This document shows positions 3,502 through 5,752 of a stretch of 5,752 nucleotides of DNA, piece after piece. Under the pieces are notes generated by a model. It was given only the letters and a program-made list of their open reading frames with translations, had not been told where the DNA came from and searched no databases. A program made the translations under genes and the position numbers. Numbering within the stretch: the stretch's first letter is position 1; the number at the start of each line of letters is the position of its first letter. Source of the DNA: CAIJMU01 sp035531315 (GTDB lineage: Bacteria; Spirochaetota; Spirochaetia; Treponematales; Rectinemataceae); contig DATKTD010000175.1 of the NCBI GenBank assembly GCA_035531315.1, positions 1-5,752 of the forward strand. The letters run 5' to 3'.

Positions 3502-5184
3502 GTGTCCGATGATATGGATCCCGAAATAGCCGCTCTCCTCGGAGGCGGAATCGGAAAAGTCAGTCCTGGGGCCAAGTCCGGCCCCGCCATGCAGATGGCC
3601 GGTCAGTCGGGCCCCTCGACTCCCGACTTCGACACCCTCTTCGGAGAGCTCGATGCGGGCGGCGAGTCCCACGGACGGGGCGAGTTCGGGGTCGACCTCA
3701 GCAAAAAGGGATTCCCGACCGTCGCGAAGTTCGAGTCCGACAAGCCCGTGGATTACTTCGCCGATCCGGAGTTCTACAAGAAGGCCCTCGCCAACGAAGG
3801 GGAGGAGGCGCAAAAGGTCCACGAACTCCTCGCGAAATTCCTCAAGACCGCCGACCCCAAGGATCGGGGCATCTATCGCCAGCAGTTGATATCCTCCTGG
3901 TGGTATCTGGCCGCGAAGGTGGCCCTCCACTCCATCCCCTCGACCGCCGCCCTTCCGAAAAAGCTTCTGGTGCGATTCGGGACCCTGCTGCCGACTGCCC
4001 TCACCCCCGAACAGAAGGAGATGATCGGCAAGATCGTCTTCGAAAAAGAATACGACGAGCCCATCTATTACGTCGACGAATGGATCAAGGCCGTCGCCAC
4101 TGGGCAAATAAAGGCGAGCTCGACCGACGAGGTGAAGACGAGCCGCGGCGACGATAAATCGAAGATAAACGCCTCCCTCCAGAAGGCCCAGGGAAAACGC
4201 GACGCCATCGAGGGCATCCTCAAGACCAAGGCCGAGGAACGCAAGAACCTCGAATCGGCCCTCGTGTCGCGCATCGACCTCATCAGGACCCACAACAGCC
4301 AGCCCGGCCTCCTCCATGTCCCCGCGCCCTATACCGAGGAGCAGAAAAAGACCGCCTCGGAGGTCATGGACATACTCCGCAAGATGATGGCCGCGGACAA
4401 GGCGCTCGCCCAGAGCATCGGGGAATTCCAGGACGCCAGCGAGGAACTCGAGGCCGTCATGGACAAGGCCAAGGATCTCGGCGGCGACTCCAAGGCCGAC
4501 CTCCAGACGGTCGCCCAGGAGTTCGAGACGGTCAAACAGATGCTCAAGATGAGCATCGGCCGCCAGGGGAACCACTTCCCCATGCTGATGAAGGAATACT
4601 TCCACGGCTCGATCCGCGACGTGGCGACGCGCGAGAACGTGATCAAGATCCTGGGCTGGATCGAGAGCGTCGACGTGCAGGCCTTCATGCGCCCCTACAA
4701 GAACGCCCTCAACAGGATCGTGCCCTTTATCATCCTCGTGCCCTGCTACGGGGACACGGGCGTCTGCTGGGAACCCTTCGACCGCTTCAACCGCGCCTCG
4801 AGCCGAGGCCGCGTCGCCATCCCCCTCTATCCGAAGAACCTCAACGAGGCCGTGCTCTACGCCGTCGCCGACCTTCGCTGGCAGGTAGCCAAGGAAAAGG
4901 CCTCGTATTATTGGATGGAAGAGGGACTCACCGGCAATTACTACCAGTGGTTCACGGCGAAGAAGATCAAGGGCGACGTGAAGGAGTTCTTCATCCAGGA
5001 CTACATGATCTGGGTGACGAAGGAGAGCGAGGGCATACAGAAGCTGGACAAGGAGGTCCGGGCCTTCTTCTGGCGCCTCATGCCCTTCTCTCCCGCGATC
5101 AAGGAAAAGCTCAAGACGAGAAGCTACGTCTATCAGGAACTCTACCAAAAGGACGTCAATCGTTCGATGTCCGACGGATACTGA
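3502..5184 (+). CDS. Conserved-looking protein of unknown function (560 aa)
   Basis: I do not recognise this family. The N-terminus (MSDDMDPEIAALLGGG) is followed by a Gly/Ser/Pro-rich, probably disordered stretch to about residue 65. Residues 70-200 look globular and helical (VDYFADPEFYKKAL; SSWWYLAAKVAL). Residues about 218-350 are charged and helix-rich, probably coiled coil. The C-terminal half (355-550) is rich in aromatic residues and appears globular. It includes a hydrophobic strand ending in VPCYGDTGVCWEPFDRFN (413-430) and ASYYWMEEGLTGNYYQWF (467-484). There is no signal peptide or clear membrane helix, so it should be cytoplasmic. The start is GTG 3502, with GGAGG (3493-3497) four bases upstream. 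Strongly GC-ending codons mark it as host-like. The acyltransferase gene follows after 70 bases and is probably cotranscribed. Confidence 0.92.
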   Translation: MSDDMDPEIAALLGGGIGKVSPGAKSGPAMQMAGQSGPSTPDFDTLFGELDAGGESHGRGEFGVDLSKKGFPTVAKFESDKPVDYFADPEFYKKALANEGEEAQKVHELLAKFLKTADPKDRGIYRQQLISSWWYLAAKVALHSIPSTAALPKKLLVRFGTLLPTALTPEQKEMIGKIVFEKEYDEPIYYVDEWIKAVATGQIKASSTDEVKTSRGDDKSKINASLQKAQGKRDAIEGILKTKAEERKNLESALVSRIDLIRTHNSQPGLLHVPAPYTEEQKKTASEVMDILRKMMAADKALAQSIGEFQDASEELEAVMDKAKDLGGDSKADLQTVAQEFETVKQMLKMSIGRQGNHFPMLMKEYFHGSIRDVATRENVIKILGWIESVDVQAFMRPYKNALNRIVPFIILVPCYGDTGVCWEPFDRFNRASSRGRVAIPLYPKNLNEAVLYAVADLRWQVAKEKASYYWMEEGLTGNYYQWFTAKKIKGDVKEFFIQDYMIWVTKESEGIQKLDKEVRAFFWRLMPFSPAIKEKLKTRSYVYQELYQKDVNRSMSDGY

Positions 5185-5254
5185 GACAGGACCAGCCGGG
5201 GCCGTGTGGCCCGCCGTCGGTCGCCGTCGAGGGGCCGAGGCACGAGGAGCAGAA

Positions 5255-5752
5255 ATGGAAGCGATCAGCGCGAAGTACCGCGAACACCTCATGAAGATGA
5301 TGGCCCATTCGAGGGCCCAGCTCGAGGTGGGGGAGCATAACGTCTATCAGGAGGGAAACGCGGAGATCCTGCCCTTCATCGACCAGATCATCGAGGCCTA
5401 TCTCCTCCCCGGTTCGGGCGTACGGAATTTCGAGCATATCGAAAGCCTCTTCGAGGCGGCCAAGGCCGGGGAGCCATGCCTCCTCCTCCTCGAGCATTTC
5501 TCCAATTTCGACCTTCCCATACTCCATTACCTCCTCCGGAAGGAGGGCGAGAGGGGCCGCGCCATAGCCGACGCCCTGGTCGCGATAGCGGGGATAAAAC
5601 TCAACGAGGCAAGCCCCGTCGTGGCCGCCTTTTCGGAGGCCTACACACGCCTCGTCATATATCCGAGCCGCTCCATCGAGGCCCTCAAGGCTGGCAAGCA
5701 CCACGACCCCAAGGAGATCGTGGCCGAGCTCATGAAGAGCGTCACCATCAAC
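5255..5752 (+). CDS. PlsC-like glycerolipid acyltransferase, 3' part cut by the window edge
   Basis: 166 codons are visible and the frame is open to the edge. After a helical N-terminal region of about 70 residues, CLLLLEHFSNFDLPIL (75-90) contains the HX4D motif (His81, Asp86). This is the catalytic signature of 1-acyl-glycerol-3-phosphate and related acyltransferases, here in the variant form HFSNFD. The following residues IAGIKLNEASPVVAAFSEAY and LVIYPSRSIEAL fit the second part of the fold. The substrate-binding FPEG-type motif is not yet seen and would lie beyond the edge. The expected role is transfer of acyl groups in membrane phospholipid synthesis at the inner membrane. The start is ATG 5255, with GAGGAG (5244-5249) five bases upstream. 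The assignment rests on one motif plus the general pattern, so another acyltransferase-fold enzyme is possible. Confidence 0.72.
   Translation, partial: MEAISAKYREHLMKMMAHSRAQLEVGEHNVYQEGNAEILPFIDQIIEAYLLPGSGVRNFEHIESLFEAAKAGEPCLLLLEHFSNFDLPILHYLLRKEGERGRAIADALVAIAGIKLNEASPVVAAFSEAYTRLVIYPSRSIEALKAGKHHDPKEIVAELMKSVTIN

Noticed and set aside
5199..5212. Hairpin GGGCC-GTGT-GGCCC between the 560-aa gene and the acyltransferase, considered as a terminator
   Set aside because: It has only five pairs and no T tract follows, so the two genes may be cotranscribed.
3379..5292. A 637-codon open frame on the minus strand covering the whole 560-aa gene
   Set aside because: It is the complement of a gene with strongly GC-ending codons, which suppresses stops in that antisense frame. 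Its product is Leu/Val/Gly/Asp-rich with no motif, whereas the plus-strand gene has a promoter, a ribosome site and natural composition.
5156..5704. A 182-codon minus-strand open frame across the acyltransferase
   Set aside because: It is antisense to a frame with an HX4D motif and a good ribosome site, and its own product shows no recognisable domain.
1..5752. CRISPR array, insertion sequence or toxin-antitoxin pair
   Set aside because: No regularly spaced direct repeats, no transposase motif with terminal repeats, and no recognisable toxin-antitoxin pair were seen. The small HTH protein has an excisionase-like wing and no toxin partner.

Overview
The window joins two kinds of DNA at a tRNA gene. 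Bases 1 to about 3267 look like one end of an integrated mobile element (prophage, phage satellite or integrative island). Every gene supported there lies on the minus strand. Bases 3268-5752 look like host chromosome: tRNA-Ala(GGC) on the minus strand, then two plus-strand genes with strongly GC-biased codons. The organism is a GC-rich bacterium. The pairing of a large protein I cannot assign with an odd PlsC-type acyltransferase reminds me of GC-rich spirochaetes, but this is a weak impression and no marker gene settles it.

Mobile element, in its direction of transcription (right to left). A tyrosine recombinase (1983-3158) sits beside the 3' end of the tRNA, the usual integration arrangement. 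It is translationally coupled through an ATGA overlap to a 60-residue helical protein (1804-1986), and a hairpin with a T tract (1752-1785) follows. A doubtful 84-codon ORF (1497-1751) begins inside that terminator's T tract. Next comes about 380 bp dense in signals: a cluster of dyads, two candidate minus-strand promoters, a dyad at the predicted start of transcription, a possible 42-codon leader ORF, and a terminator-like hairpin inside the leader. Downstream is a tightly packed operon of three genes: a 58-residue excisionase/AlpA-type helix-turn-helix protein (942-1118), a 63-residue DUF2292-like protein (749-940), and a RepA-like P-loop ATPase (752 to beyond base 1). Two of these genes start with GTG and one is under 60 codons.

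Host side. tRNA-Ala(GGC) has a strong promoter (TTGACA, 18 bp, TATAGT), and no convincing terminator separates it from the integrase. A plus-strand promoter (TTGATC, 17 bp, TAGAAT) diverges from it, and a perfect 9-bp inverted repeat lies between the two -35 boxes. The plus-strand promoter leads to a 560-residue soluble protein of unknown function with a helical middle region. It is followed by a PlsC-like acyltransferase with an HX4D motif, which runs off the right edge.

Most notable are the structured leader of the HTH/ATPase operon (1190-1386), which resembles an attenuator or a small-RNA gene, and the dyad arrays near 1472-1552 and 3233-3258. The protein content of the element is otherwise conventional. 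I did not find a clearly new multi-gene system.
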